In this document: in pieces, positions 11,416 through 49,600 of the stretch
Layout of the letters: each line of letters begins with the position of its first letter
Numbering within the stretch: the stretch's first letter is position 1
Source of the DNA: Syngnathus acus
Lineage: Eukaryota > Chordata > Actinopteri > Syngnathiformes > Syngnathidae
Direction of reading: 5' to 3'
DNA length: 64,000 nucleotides
Assembly: GCF_901709675.1 (NCBI RefSeq)
Contig: NC_051094.1
Span: 7,930,501 to 7,994,500 of the forward strand
Notes under the pieces: generated by a model
What the model was told of the DNA's origin: nothing
Seen by the model: the letters and a program-made list of their open reading frames with translations, nothing else
The model's database searches: none
Program-made: the position numbers and the translations under genes

Positions 11416-12797
11416 AGTCTCTTGTTTGTATCACTTATGACTTGATTTATTCATGTAAAAGTGAGTTTAAATGTGGGATCATTGACATCAGCATGCACTA
11501 CAAAGATTATATTTTTTTCTATTTACAAACACCTGATTAAAAAACAATACATCCAACTAACCACAACAGGAACATCTGTTGGTGAAAAGGTGGGAAAACA
11601 AAATGGTGTCTTTAGTGTTCCAACAACTAAGTCGAAGTAAAGTGCTAGAACATAAAACAGTTCATAAAAAAAAAAAAGGGTAAAAAAAGAAAATGCTAAC
11701 AAAATGTATCAAAACTGCTGGGAAATGTAGATTTACTGCTAGTATTTTGTGATCTGATACAAGAGGATCTGTCACTGGCCACAACATGAGGTACACAATC
11801 TAATGAGACGTTTAACTCTACGACAACTATTGCTTCATCAAAAGTTTCATAACACCACCTTCAGTTTCTTGTAAATTATTATTTCAAAAATAAATGTCAC
11901 CTTTTGTCAAAATTCTGACTTACCGTAATTTTCGGACTATAAGTCGCACCGGAGTATAAGTCGCACCAGCCATAAAATGCCCAAAAAAGTGAAAAAACCC
12001 CATATATATGTATATAAATCGCTCCTGAGTATAAGTCGCCCCCCCCACCCAAACTATGAAAAAAACCCGCGACTTATAGTCCGAAAATTACGGTACTAGT
12101 TTATTTCCTTGTAAAAGTTTTATACTTATTTTTGGGGTAATATTTCCATTTTATTCAGAGAATATTAACATTCTCATACTAATAACCCCCCCACACAAAA
12201 ACACTTTCTGATGAAATTACAATTTAATTTCTTATTAGCCCATTTTTTCTCTTAAAATGACTTCTAAAATTCAGATGTTTTAATTCATTGTTGCGAAATC
12301 ACTTTCTCAATAACATACATCTTCCATATAATTTCAAAACTTAGTTGTAAAATAATTAAATTTAATTGGTTGTACGATTATGTGAAGGAACTTATTATAT
12401 TATATTATTATTATAATAGTGCCCGCATAATTGCATTCTTTGACTATTACCCCTTCTACATTATTTTTCTTAACAATGTGGCCTTACTTTTCAATACATC
12501 TGAAAATATCATGAACCGACATTTTTATGCATGTGTACCTAATGTAGTGACTGGTAAAACCGCAATTGTAAAATCAACTGAAATCTCATACTAAATATTC
12601 TATTTAAGAAAAAAAAAAAAAGCCACAAATGTTCATCATGTAGAAAACACAGCACTCTGGTCTAGTCCAGCAGTCTGACTGATCTATAGTTTGCCCTTTC
12701 GGATGAAATGTGTTATTTTGGGTTAACACCACAGCACCGTCAAAACCCACCTGACGAGAACGATGACAACACCAACAAGCAGAGAGTCCATCTGAGT
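11416..12797 (-). other. Convergent spacer and probable smad4 3' UTR
   Basis: AT-rich sequence between the mex3c poly(A) signal and the smad4 stop codon. smad4 is transcribed toward it, so part must be smad4 3' UTR; several minus-strand AATAAA candidates occur (for example TTTATT near 12107 and 12150), and I cannot choose between them. A complete MITE lies at 11921-12095. No coding frame is supported. Confidence 0.45.
11921..12095. mobile_element. 175 bp palindromic MITE with perfect 27 bp terminal inverted repeats
   Basis: The first 27 bases (starting TACCGTAATTTTCGGACTAT) are the exact reverse complement of the last 27. Next to them inside are direct copies of a GTATAAGTCGC-type subrepeat. 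The element has no coding capacity, so it is non-autonomous. Elements with ends of the type TTCCGGACTATAAG are widespread in fish genomes. A diverged relative lies at about 35700-35875. The target-site duplication is too short or too simple to call. Confidence 0.85.
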
Positions 12798-17343
<4,546 letters not shown>

Positions 17344-17374
<31 letters not shown>

Positions 17375-17398
17375 ATAATAATAATAATAATAATAATA
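17344..17398. repeat. Compound trinucleotide microsatellite (ACT)n(AAT)n
   Basis: Ten or so ACT units pass directly into about eight AAT units. Simple repeat with no coding role seen. Confidence 0.9.
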
Positions 17399-17879
17399 GT
17401 GAATCATATTCACACGCAATTCTGTAATAATTGTATTGATATTCAGATCATTGTACCTGAAATTTATTAGTGTGGTTTTGGTTTAAATGTTTACAACGGA
17501 ACTTCATCATACTGACAAGTCCAGGACTGAATTACAACATAAAAGCTAACAAAAAAAAACTTAAAAGCACGCCCAAAACACTGATTTTGTTGTTGTTGTT
17601 GTAAATGAAAAAATACATAGCAAAATAAGAATCCAACAATCAAAGAATCATAAAGGAGAATTGCACTCTTACCTATGCCCTGTACTTTAAGGTCCCTGTG
17701 TAGTTCCCACTCTTGACCAACAGGGTGCAGTAAGTACCTACAATATTTTGTGCCTAGAATTTCAAAATGTTTAGAAACATAACAAATGTAATAATGAAGT
17801 TAAAAAATAATAAAATAGAACGAAGCAAAAAAAAACTAATTTATCGAAAAATATATTAAAAAAATAAAAATTAAATTAC

Positions 17880-17884
<5 letters not shown>

Positions 17885-17939
<55 letters not shown>
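17885..17939. repeat. (TA)n microsatellite ending in TATATACA
   Basis: About 25 TA units followed by TATATACA, which forms the left copy of the target duplication of the adjacent hAT element. Confidence 0.9.
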
Positions 17940-17944
<5 letters not shown>

Positions 17945-18215
17945 GCGTAGCCAGGAATTTTTCCAGTAGGGGCGCACGCCCACAGGAAAAAAAATCGAAC
18001 ATCACCCACGCCGTTCGCTGATCGCTAAAACAACATCCGGGTCCGGGAGGCAAACGGTGAATGGATAACATCGCGCACATAGAATAGCGCAAGCACATTC
18101 GCGCAAGACCGAAAGAAAAAAACGGCTTTTTTTTTTTTTTTTTTTTTTCAACCGGGGCGCAGGGAGTCCTAACCGGGGCGCCGCCCCGGCTCGCCCCGGC
18201 TTGGCTACGCCTCTG
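17940..18215. mobile_element. Non-autonomous hAT element (MITE), 276 bp, with 8 bp target-site duplication
   Basis: The ends CAGAGGCGTAGCCA and TGGCTACGCCTCTG are perfect inverted repeats of 14 bp. TATATACA is found directly on both sides (17932-17939 and 18216-18223). An 8 bp duplication and CAG...CTG-type ends are hallmarks of the hAT superfamily. The interior has no transposase frame; it holds a poly-T tract and GC-rich CGGGGCGCCGCCCCGGC. The insertion split a TA/CA compound microsatellite. Confidence 0.85.
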
Positions 18216-18242
18216 TATATACATATATACACGCACGCCCCC

Positions 18243-18310
18243 CACACGCACACACACACGCACACACACACACACACGCACACACACACACACGCACACA
18301 CACACACGCA

Positions 18311-18370
<60 letters not shown>
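18243..18370. repeat. (CA)n microsatellite with CG interruptions
   Basis: About 64 dinucleotide units, imperfect in the first half where CACG steps recur, perfect in the second half. Long stop-free frames here are an artefact of the repeat. Confidence 0.95.
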
Positions 18371-23789
<5,419 letters not shown>

Positions 23790-23790
<1 letters not shown>

Positions 23791-25042
23791 ATGTACAAAA
23801 AACACTTTATTCCTAAACAACATCCCATAAGAAACCAACAAAAAAAAGACATATGTACATTTTTACAAACATTCAACGGACAGAAATAGATTTAAAAAAA
23901 AAGAAAAAAGAACACCAACATAAGCACAGTTATGAAATCTTGCGATTTTAAATGGCGCAAAAACATAATCAACACTGATGCTCGCCGTCGTTTGCATGGG
24001 GGTGCAGTTTGATCCTTGTTCATCCCGACTCGGGATGAGCATAATAATCGATCGTCGATTGATCGTCAAGACTTATTTGATTACTGGCATCTTGAAGCGA
24101 GTGGAATGTCACAATGGCAGGCAGCTTGGAAACAGAAATTCAGAACAATCAAACTCTTTCATCCTAATTTTGTTTTTTTGTGAATATTCTATGAAATCAT
24201 TGAATTTAGATGTCTATCCCTAATTGAACAAAAAAAATTAAAATATGGATTTAGTTAAGGTCCTGTATAAATAAAATGTCTGTTAGAAAGTCTTATTTGG
24301 TTTACTGTGTTTTAATTCTTGAATTTAGTATGAGATCAGAAGTGGGAAAACTTTTGAGAAATCCCCCAAACCATGCATCCATGCTTGGAGTCGCTAACCA
24401 CAAATCCATCGTGTTGCCTAACTTCTATATATTCCCTCACAAATGCTCATCATATGGATTTGTTGTAGTATAGTTTGTCATGAATTTAGCGTAGCCCTTG
24501 GAGGACTTTACAGAAAGTCGAATAAGGTCCATCGCCTTGCTATTAGATGGTAAAATGCTGTGTGCGCCTCAGGACAATAGATGGTAGAAATGGATCCGCT
24601 TGTGTGAATCTAGTGTGTGTAGGTGGACTGGCTGTAAGGACAGCAGAGGCCACGCGGAGATGGCGTGGGCGTCTCCGAGCGGTGGGGTTGTGTGTGTCTG
24701 CGGTTCAGAGGGCAAAGAGGCACAACGCTCTCCGCCTCCGAGATTCTTCTTGGCTCATGTCCACCTTTTTTGTCTGCTCTGCCATGGGTTGGCGTTTTCC
24801 AGCGATGCTTGTTGGCTTCAGTGTTTACTCCGCTTGAATAAAAATGGATGGTCCCGTCGCCCGTTAAGTCATCCAGAGAAAAGAGGGCAGGCAGCCTTCC
24901 AAGCTTCCAGTAACATCTGCCTTGGTCCGGCTTTTTTTGCAAAACGCTTTTGTTTGTCTTGTTCTCTCTTTCCGAGTTGCGACGAAGAAGGAGGCTGCAA
25001 GCTCTACAAATGGACGGTACAGATCAGCCTTTCATTGCCGTA
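23790..25042 (-). other. tle1: tle1 3' UTR (predicted)
   Basis: Non-coding sequence following the tle1 stop codon. The best minus-strand AATAAA is TTTATT at 23806-23811 on the plus strand. Nearer alternatives would shorten the UTR, so the limit is uncertain. A GT-rich, CpG-containing part near 24540-24760 is unusually GC-rich for a UTR. Confidence 0.4.
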
Positions 25043-41893
<16,851 letters not shown>

Positions 41894-42960
41894 TGTTATC
41901 TCCGGACGAGGGGAGAGGGGGGCGCTCCTCTCGCTTCCGTCACGATGCTCCCCTTGAGTGGCACCAAACTCGGAGGGGGGGCGGTGATGAGGTTGGTGCT
42001 GCCGATGTGCTGCTCCGGTTCACCAAGCCATCCGTCGTCCTTTGCACACGACGAGCGACACTTGGGAGCCAAGCAAGGCGTTTAACGAGCTCCTCTTGCG
42101 GGTGTTTCTAGCCCCCACACTCCCGCGGGCGAGGGGGATAGGGGGGGGGGGGCGTAAATCAGGCAGAAAAGTACGCGGGGGAGCGGCTCATTAAGCTCGA
42201 GGCGTAAAAGAAGCAGGTGAGCGATGAAAAGGCCTGGGTAGGCAACGAGCTTTTTTGTTGTTGTTTTTGTCAGGTTTGCTCCGGCGTATTCCAAGTCAAG
42301 GGAGGGGGGTATCCGTAAGTAACAAATTCCTCGCCGAGTTAATTGCACTGAAAAGCCCCCACTTGCTTCACTCGAGCCATCCGGAAAATTGATAATTTTG
42401 AAATATTTACCTCCCCGCTGACTTATGGTGGACACATTTCAGTCGAGTGAAGGCAAAGAAAAAAAGGAAATATTATGCTAGTCTGGATAACAACTACTTC
42501 CAAAGAGGCGATCGTGGTTGCAGCGGCTGGAGCAGTAGTCCGTCGTCCGGCTGTAGTTCCCCCTTCAATGGCAACTTTCTCACGCGGTTTCACGCTCCAA
42601 GCTAACCGAAACTGGAGGACAGCCCACCGAGTGGCCACGCCAGCCAATCAGATGCGCCGCTCCACGTGGGGCTTGCGAGGGTGGACCGCACCTTGGACCA
42701 ATCGCCGCGCCGCGCACCGCCCCCCTTGTGGCCGTTGACCTGCATTAGCTTCGCCGGCGATGACCAATTGGAGCGGAGCTACTCCGTGAGGCGTGAGAGG
42801 CGGGGGGAGGAAGGTGGAGGCTTTGACTGTCAATCAAAGTAACGTGGCTCAACCACGTAATAGGGCCAAACACACACGCACACACATACGCAGAGGCACG
42901 CACGCGCAGCAACTTCCTTGAAACCTTACTAACAAGTGTCAAGACAAACCAACTCTGCCC
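41894..42960 (-). promoter_or_regulatory. tle1 5' UTR and promoter, CCAAT-rich CpG region
   Basis: CpG-dense sequence upstream of the tle1 start codon. Visible elements: CCAAT boxes in AGCCAATCAG (about 42643), GGACCAATCG (about 42696) and TGACCAATTGG (about 42761), the last being symmetric; an E-box CACGTGG near 42663; GC-rich blocks around 42715-42725 and 42795-42812. Hes-type factors bind E/N-boxes and recruit TLE, so feedback is conceivable, but that is only inference. The transcription start is not fixed. Confidence 0.5.
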
Positions 42961-43650
42961 TATCCATATCTACTGTATATCTATATTGCGTCTTGAATAT
43001 GCATGTATTTGTGTAGTTAATCTGCATAAGTACAACCCCCCAATGTCAGCATCCCTTGGGAGAGGACCACCATCCTCACCCAAGAGGTCAAAGAGAAACC
43101 ATTTCCTTCCCCCTCTATAGGAAAAAATGGGACATGAATCTGTTCCAGGGTCAAACTGTCACCATACGAAAAGCTTTAGTGGCTGCGGAGGCAAGTGCGA
43201 GTTTCGAATGTTCATCTAGGGGAAAAATATTTCCTGTAGGAATACTACTTTTTTCCTTTGCAAAATTACAACTGTCTAGTAATAATACACTTTTTCCTAG
43301 AAAATAAATTTATTGCACTCAAACATAGTGATGTTATTATTGTACCAGTACTTTTTACCCGTGAAAAAAAGTCCTGTTACGGTTCATAATAGGGAAGTGA
43401 CAAACAACAGACGTGGTAAAAGTGAACAGGTCACTATTGCCGCATATGTGCCTCGTAAAAAAAGGCGTGCCGTGTTCCACTTATCCCATCTAAGCTTTGG
43501 GTGTGTGGTGAAAAAAAAGCCCCTAGGGCCCACGCCGGCTTGTGATTGGCTCATAGGGGCTCGACCCCTTGACCTCTGCCATGGCTGATCCAGTGCATAT
43601 GAGAGACTCCTGACTGCGACCAGACGTGACCTTTTTCTCACAGCTCTCAC

Positions 43651-43709
<59 letters not shown>

Positions 43710-46431
43710 TGTGCAGTGGGTGGTAGTGTTAGACACAGCAATGACCTGCATGCGGAGCTAATGTTAGCCTGCGTGTTTGTGCATCCTTCATCCCATTTTG
43801 TCTCTCTGGGTGTTCCCTAATCAGTACTAGCTGACTTTCTTCTGTTATACACCATTTGAAGGCTAAAGGCACACTTTGTTTTTGCTGTTCAGATATCCAT
43901 TGCTGAAAGGGTTTAACTACTGCAACATTTATGCTAGCTTCATTAACTCGTCTATGGCGTGTTGCATTATGTGTTAGCTGTAAGCTAGCGTGAGGACCTG
44001 GGAAATCAAGGTACCCTCGCACTGTAAAACAAATCATGATACTCTTCAGTGTATGTCGATCAGTCCACAGACACTTTCTGGCATAAAGGCAACAAGCGCT
44101 CAGACTCCACACTTTGTAGGTGCTGCTGTTTTAGCTTGCGTTTAAAAGGGCTCAGATACATACTTGGGATTTTTGAAAGCTGCTGTCTTGATTAGCAGCT
44201 GAGTTGAAATGGGGTTCAGTAGTTATCACTTAGATGTCGCTGCGTGAGCATTACAGCCTAATATAAAAGATAGAAAAAGGAAGTCGTCCGTTTGATGCAC
44301 TCGGCCCACGAGCCGCAGGTTGGTCACCTGTCATGTATGTCATTGACGGTTAGCTTGAAGTTTTAATCCTGTTATCTTAATTGTATTGTACTTACCTCTC
44401 AGAGCATTAACGAATTAACTAAATGTGTTGCTGAGCTGACCTTAGAGAGACTCCATAGCTCCATAAAGTCCACTAACACAAAAACCTCGTAATTCAAATT
44501 TGACTGCCTCATTATTATCATTATTAATTCACAAGGTCTTGTTACATGGCTATGACTCAGCTGGGTGCCAATACAGAGACTTCAAATAAGTTCAGGTCTT
44601 GTAATAATATTATGAGCACGGAATGCTTATTCTAAAGTTACAGTGCAAACCACCTCATGCAAAGTTCAGTTGGAGTTTCTGCGCTCGCTATACCACAAAT
44701 GAATAGTTTTCTTTATGATATCGCTCGATACGGATAAATCACACCGTTTGCCTGCAGTTTAAGTCAAATATACATCATGTCACTCCCCAAAAATGTATGC
44801 ACAATTTAACAGCTGGAAGCTCAACTGGTGGTTTAGGTTGAGGTCACGGAGACGTCCATTTGTTTTCTATAGAGCTTGTTCGCATTAGGTCTGAATGTGA
44901 GCTGGACTTAGAGCGGGCTGGTGGTCCTCTCACAAACTATCATCCTGAAAGCCTTTCATATCATTCAAAACTCATTTTACAACATTAACTGTAAAAATGG
45001 ATAGCTTATAGATGATTTGATTTTCTGTGACTCCCCACTAACAACCCAGACTAAACTTAGTTGAGCCGTATCACTTCCAAAAAAACTTTCTTGACACCAA
45101 TTACTAGTTTCTTCTGAAGGTGTTGTTAGAAAGAGCACAGAAAACACAAAGGCCTGAGGATAGGTGCCCCAGAAAAAAGAGCGACTCGGCGTGGGTTCGC
45201 TGTACTTTAAATCCGCTTAAAAGAACCGTTGCGGCAGAAAGAGTGTTTCAAGCTAGTCACTGTAGTGAATTGTGAACAAGCTCGCACCATTTCCTTAACA
45301 AATAGCTCATCCTCTTTATTCATTCCAGGAGTGACTGGCTCTCCAGCTTTGGAGTCATTTGTTTTGGAGTGGGAGAAGCGCACAATTAGCCCCTGCTTTG
45401 GATGAGGGACAAGAAGCCATACGAGCCTCATTTGGTTTGCAAATGATGCCCCCCATTTCGTCGTGATTTAGCGGGCTGAAAAACAAACGGCGGGGGGCTT
45501 TGTTTTGACAGAGGAGGAGGAGGAGAAGAAGTGTCTGTTATAGCGCTGACCCGCTCATCGGGCCTGGAGTGGACATAAGAGGCTCTAACAGATAATGACT
45601 GAATGAGCTGCTTTGCGGAGTGATCCCAGTGTTTGCGTGTGAACTTCTATGAAAACGTGTGTGTTCGTGCGTTTGTGTGAGTGTGTGTGTCAACAGACGG
45701 TGATTTGCATGGAAGTTGAAGTCCTTTTGTTATGGCTAAAGTTTTATTTCAAATGGAAATCATTTGAATAGCTTAAGCTCCGCCCACATCTGCAACTCTT
45801 ACCACATGCCTGTGCGTCAAGTGGTGCTTTTTTTCTGTCCGCATTGCATGAAACCTGCGTGGCTTTCGAAGTTAATATGCAAATTTCAAACATAGGCAAG
45901 TTCAAAATTTACTTAGATATAAATGTACTTAATTATTATTATTATTATCAAAATCCGATGTACTAGAGAAAAAATGAGGGCAGATCCGGAATCTGCACCC
46001 AAAAAAAAAATCTAGTAAAGTTCATTGATCATTCATCAAGTTCAGATGAAAAATGTGTTTTACAGCTTGCAACGTTGCTCCGATAGCAATATTGTTTATT
46101 GTTCTTTGTTTAGTTGTTGCTTTCCTCCTTTTGGTTGTGTTTCGCTGAAATGTCACACTATTTAGCGATTTTCATCTGAGCAAGATGAGGGTTATTTCAC
46201 GCACTACATCTTTGAAGGCCCTATCATGTGAGCCACCATGTCACGCACTGCACTAGCATTTATCTTATCAGTATATGTCACGTGGCCATGTCTGATTCCG
46301 CCGTGTTGTGTTGATCTATAGAGGACATCAACTTCACAGTCAGACAGAATGTCACGAACACGCATAAATTATGATTTGCATTACACGCACCTGGCACAAC
46401 AGGTTTTTCACGTTTTTTTTTTTTTTAAATG
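42961..46431. other. Gene-poor spacer upstream of tle1, part 1
   Basis: No exon could be supported on either strand. Contains a (AC)n tract at 43654-43704 and unique AT-rich sequence. A GC-richer island at about 45440-45620 (including TAGCGCTGACCCGCTCATCG) stands out and could be a conserved non-coding element. Confidence 0.5.
43654..43704. repeat. (AC)n microsatellite
   Basis: About 25 perfect AC units. Confidence 0.95.
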
Positions 46432-46675
46432 GCCAGCACGGTGGTGCCCTGGTTAGCACATCTGCCTCACAGTTCAGAGGGGCAGGGTTCAATCACGGCT
46501 CTGGCCTTCCTGTGTAAAATTTGCATGTTCTCCCCGTGCCTGTGTGGGTTTTTTCCAGGTACTCCGGTTTCCTCCAACATTCTAAAAACATGCATGGTAG
46601 GCTGATTGAACGCTCCAAATTGTCCGTAGGTGTAAATGGTTTTTTTTTTGTCTGTTTGTGCCCGGTTCAGGTATT
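46432..46675 (+). mobile_element. tRNA-derived SINE, forward orientation
   Basis: The head has pol III promoter-like boxes: TGGTTAGCAC in an A-box position and GGTTCAATC (46486-46494) as a B box, 40 bp apart. The body has the blocks TTTGCATGTTCTCCCCGTGC, TGTGGGTTTTTTCCAGGTAC, TCCGGTTTCCTCC and AAACATGCATGGTAGGCTGA, a common fish SINE-type sequence. The tail is truncated and enters a T run. Two reverse-strand relatives occur in this window. Confidence 0.75.
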
Positions 46676-49600
46676 GTTTTAAACGTCAATAAAGAATAAC
46701 CAAGCACAAATCAAATAGAGGTGCTGTATAACAGTTTACAGACTTTTAAAGTGCAATAAGCAGTAAATAATAATGCTCACTTTTACAAAGTGTGTTGAAG
46801 AAGCTTGTACTAGTTCCAAAGGTAAAAAATCAGACAATATGAATTTGAAAATAGTTTTCTGGTGATGTTATCTTGGAACGATTATGACAACGCAACAAGT
46901 GTCTTATTTGGAAGATGGAAGATTTTGCCAGATCTCATCTAACAATTTGGAATGCGGAACATTAAATAATAAATGAAATGCTTTATTTTATGTTGCTTTG
47001 CTAAGTCTATGACTAATGTAATTATAACTTCATCCCCAGAGAAAAGGCGTGCTAAAAGAATTTCTAGGAATGTGATGGTGGGTTATGTTTTAACCGTTTT
47101 ACTACACTTTATTTCCATGTGAGCAAAGCGAAACCAAACAGTTTAACACTGGTTGAAAAAGGGATTCCAAAGGTTGCTGCACAACAGCAGACATTTGAAG
47201 TAATGTGAGCCCTACAGGTTTGTAGGAAGGGAAGCAAAACACAACATGTGGTTTGTATCATGTGAAAACAGCCCATCACACAGTGAATGGATACTTTGGT
47301 AGCTAAATGAACTTTTGAAAAATGAGTTGAGATATTGGATGAAATTTGAAATATGTTTTTCACAATCATAATGTATATAAATTTATTTTACATGACATCA
47401 TAAAAAAATCTACAAAATTTACACTGTACACAATTAATTAATTAAAAACAATTAATTAATTTAAAGCATTATGTTATAGTTTCTTGTTTTTATTATTTAA
47501 ACGGAATTTTACTGCTGGGATTTGTTTTCAAAATAAATGTTAATATTTTTAACCAACTCTTTAAATGTAGGGACCAAATTTTTCATTTAATTAATGTGAT
47601 TTTTTTTTTTACGTCAAATAAATGCTTCAAATATTTTAACCAGGGGATTTGTTTGAGAAACCCGTTCAAAGATTTGTTTTACTTTGTAGGTATACCACAA
47701 GGAATAACAGTTGGGCTCGTATCAGAACCCGTGGCTATGCAAAACCGTTTTTCTGGTGTGGGTAGGAGGCCCGGCATGGTGCTCATTCAAACCCAGCGTG
47801 CTGAGAGTTCTTGTATAATTTATGAGAGTGCATTAAACAGCCTCGCACCGGGCAGCCTATCATGTAAACAGATCAGGGCTTTTACAGGCAGCTCGCCGGC
47901 TGTTTAAACAGCCAAGAGGAAGAGGGGAGAAGGAGGGAAATTAAAACGCTAAATGGGAAACACGTGTGTGTGTGTGTGTGTATGCGTGCATGTGTGCATG
48001 TGTGCATGTGCTGGTTTTGCATGAAGAAGTTGACAAGGAAGTGACACAGTGTGGAGCTCAAGTACACACATAAAAAGGGCCCTAACACATCTAATCACTC
48101 AGACACACACACACCACAAAACCTGACTTTGATCGGGTCCAGCTGTTAGCGTATCAAAGGCAACATGTGGAGCAGAACCGCTGCACACACCATCGAATCC
48201 AGATGGAGCCTGCTGGCCGCTTTTCTTCCTTGATATATCTCTCCTGATATGACATTTCAACCCCCCCCTGATCATATTATCTGTTTTACTTGGAATAAGT
48301 CCAAGTAAGTTGAGCATGTTGGGCCAATTACACTGCAGTGAACGTATCACTCAAAACGCAAACAATCAACAACACAAGATGAGGATGTTCTGTATTTAGA
48401 CGAGGAAGATGAGATTAAGGGCCGTGGCAACAAAATGGAGATAATACTGCTACATTTGCATGTTTGCTTTTTCTCCTTGACCAAAGAAAGTAAAGGAAAA
48501 CTTCCAGGTCAACATTGCATGCCCAATTCCATATGGACAAAAAGGCAGGAATGACTTTGACAGCTTTTATACCTAATGTGAAAAATATTGACCCCCTGTT
48601 TATCAGGAGTTTGTCATAAGTTTGAACCGCAATTGGTACAACCCGAGGATACGTGGTTTTATCGCTCCCACGTGCTTAAAACTTAGTAGAACAGTGAACA
48701 CGCTTTTTAAAAATTGCTTAGCGACGGTTTTCATTCACACAATTTCCCAATTAAAAAGCAAAGCTTGCCTGAAGCTATTTCCAGAATGTATTACTCCCAG
48801 TTTACTGTAAAACTGACACAAAAACAAGATTGTTTTTACAACTATTACACTTTAAACACCATGATGTCTCATCAAACCATTTAATTCCATCTAACGAAAG
48901 CCCCTTAGCTAAAGTCTAACATATGAAGCAGTCTAACAGAAATGAGCATAGACGTTACGGTTGTTATAAACCTTCAAACAACTTGAAGCAGACAGTGAAA
49001 GTATTTTCCATCTTTTTGGATACTATTTTTTTATTTTTTTTATTGATCATCAAACAAGTGTAATTTACAGAAAATTTGGAAAATTTTGGATGGTGTTTTT
49101 TAAGTAAATGAACAACTCAAAGCTACTTGACCCTGTGAGGAAAAAATACTTGTTCCGCCTTTTTAAATTTATAATTTAATGTTGCTAATCATGTTCTTCA
49201 GTTTATTATCACTGACTAGTGAGAACATTCAGTCATCGGTTTGTGACCACAAGCTGAAGCAAACTTGGGTTCTTTGGGTTCTGCAACGAGACAACAATCC
49301 AACACAAAGGTGGCCCAACCACTTTTCAGGGTCAGGGGTCAAGTATTTTTTCCCAACACAGAGCCAAGTACAGCATTGAATAGACTTGTTTTTCTCCCTT
49401 AATAAATAAAATCCCCATTTAAAAACTGCCTTTTATTTATGTCTATCTCGAATTGTTACTGACAAGCCAAAAGGAAAAAAATCACCCATGCGATGACTTG
49501 TATCTCGAAAAACGTAATAGTTGAGTCACTTAAGTCAACATACCACTGTACATTCCAAGGTGGACATTTGTGAGGTCAACTTCATCTGTCGGGTCCATGA

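Noticed and set aside
24000-24070. ATCGAT-rich stretch as a transposon end (also 56110-56200)
   Set aside because: Resembles hAT ends but neither termini nor target duplications are clear.
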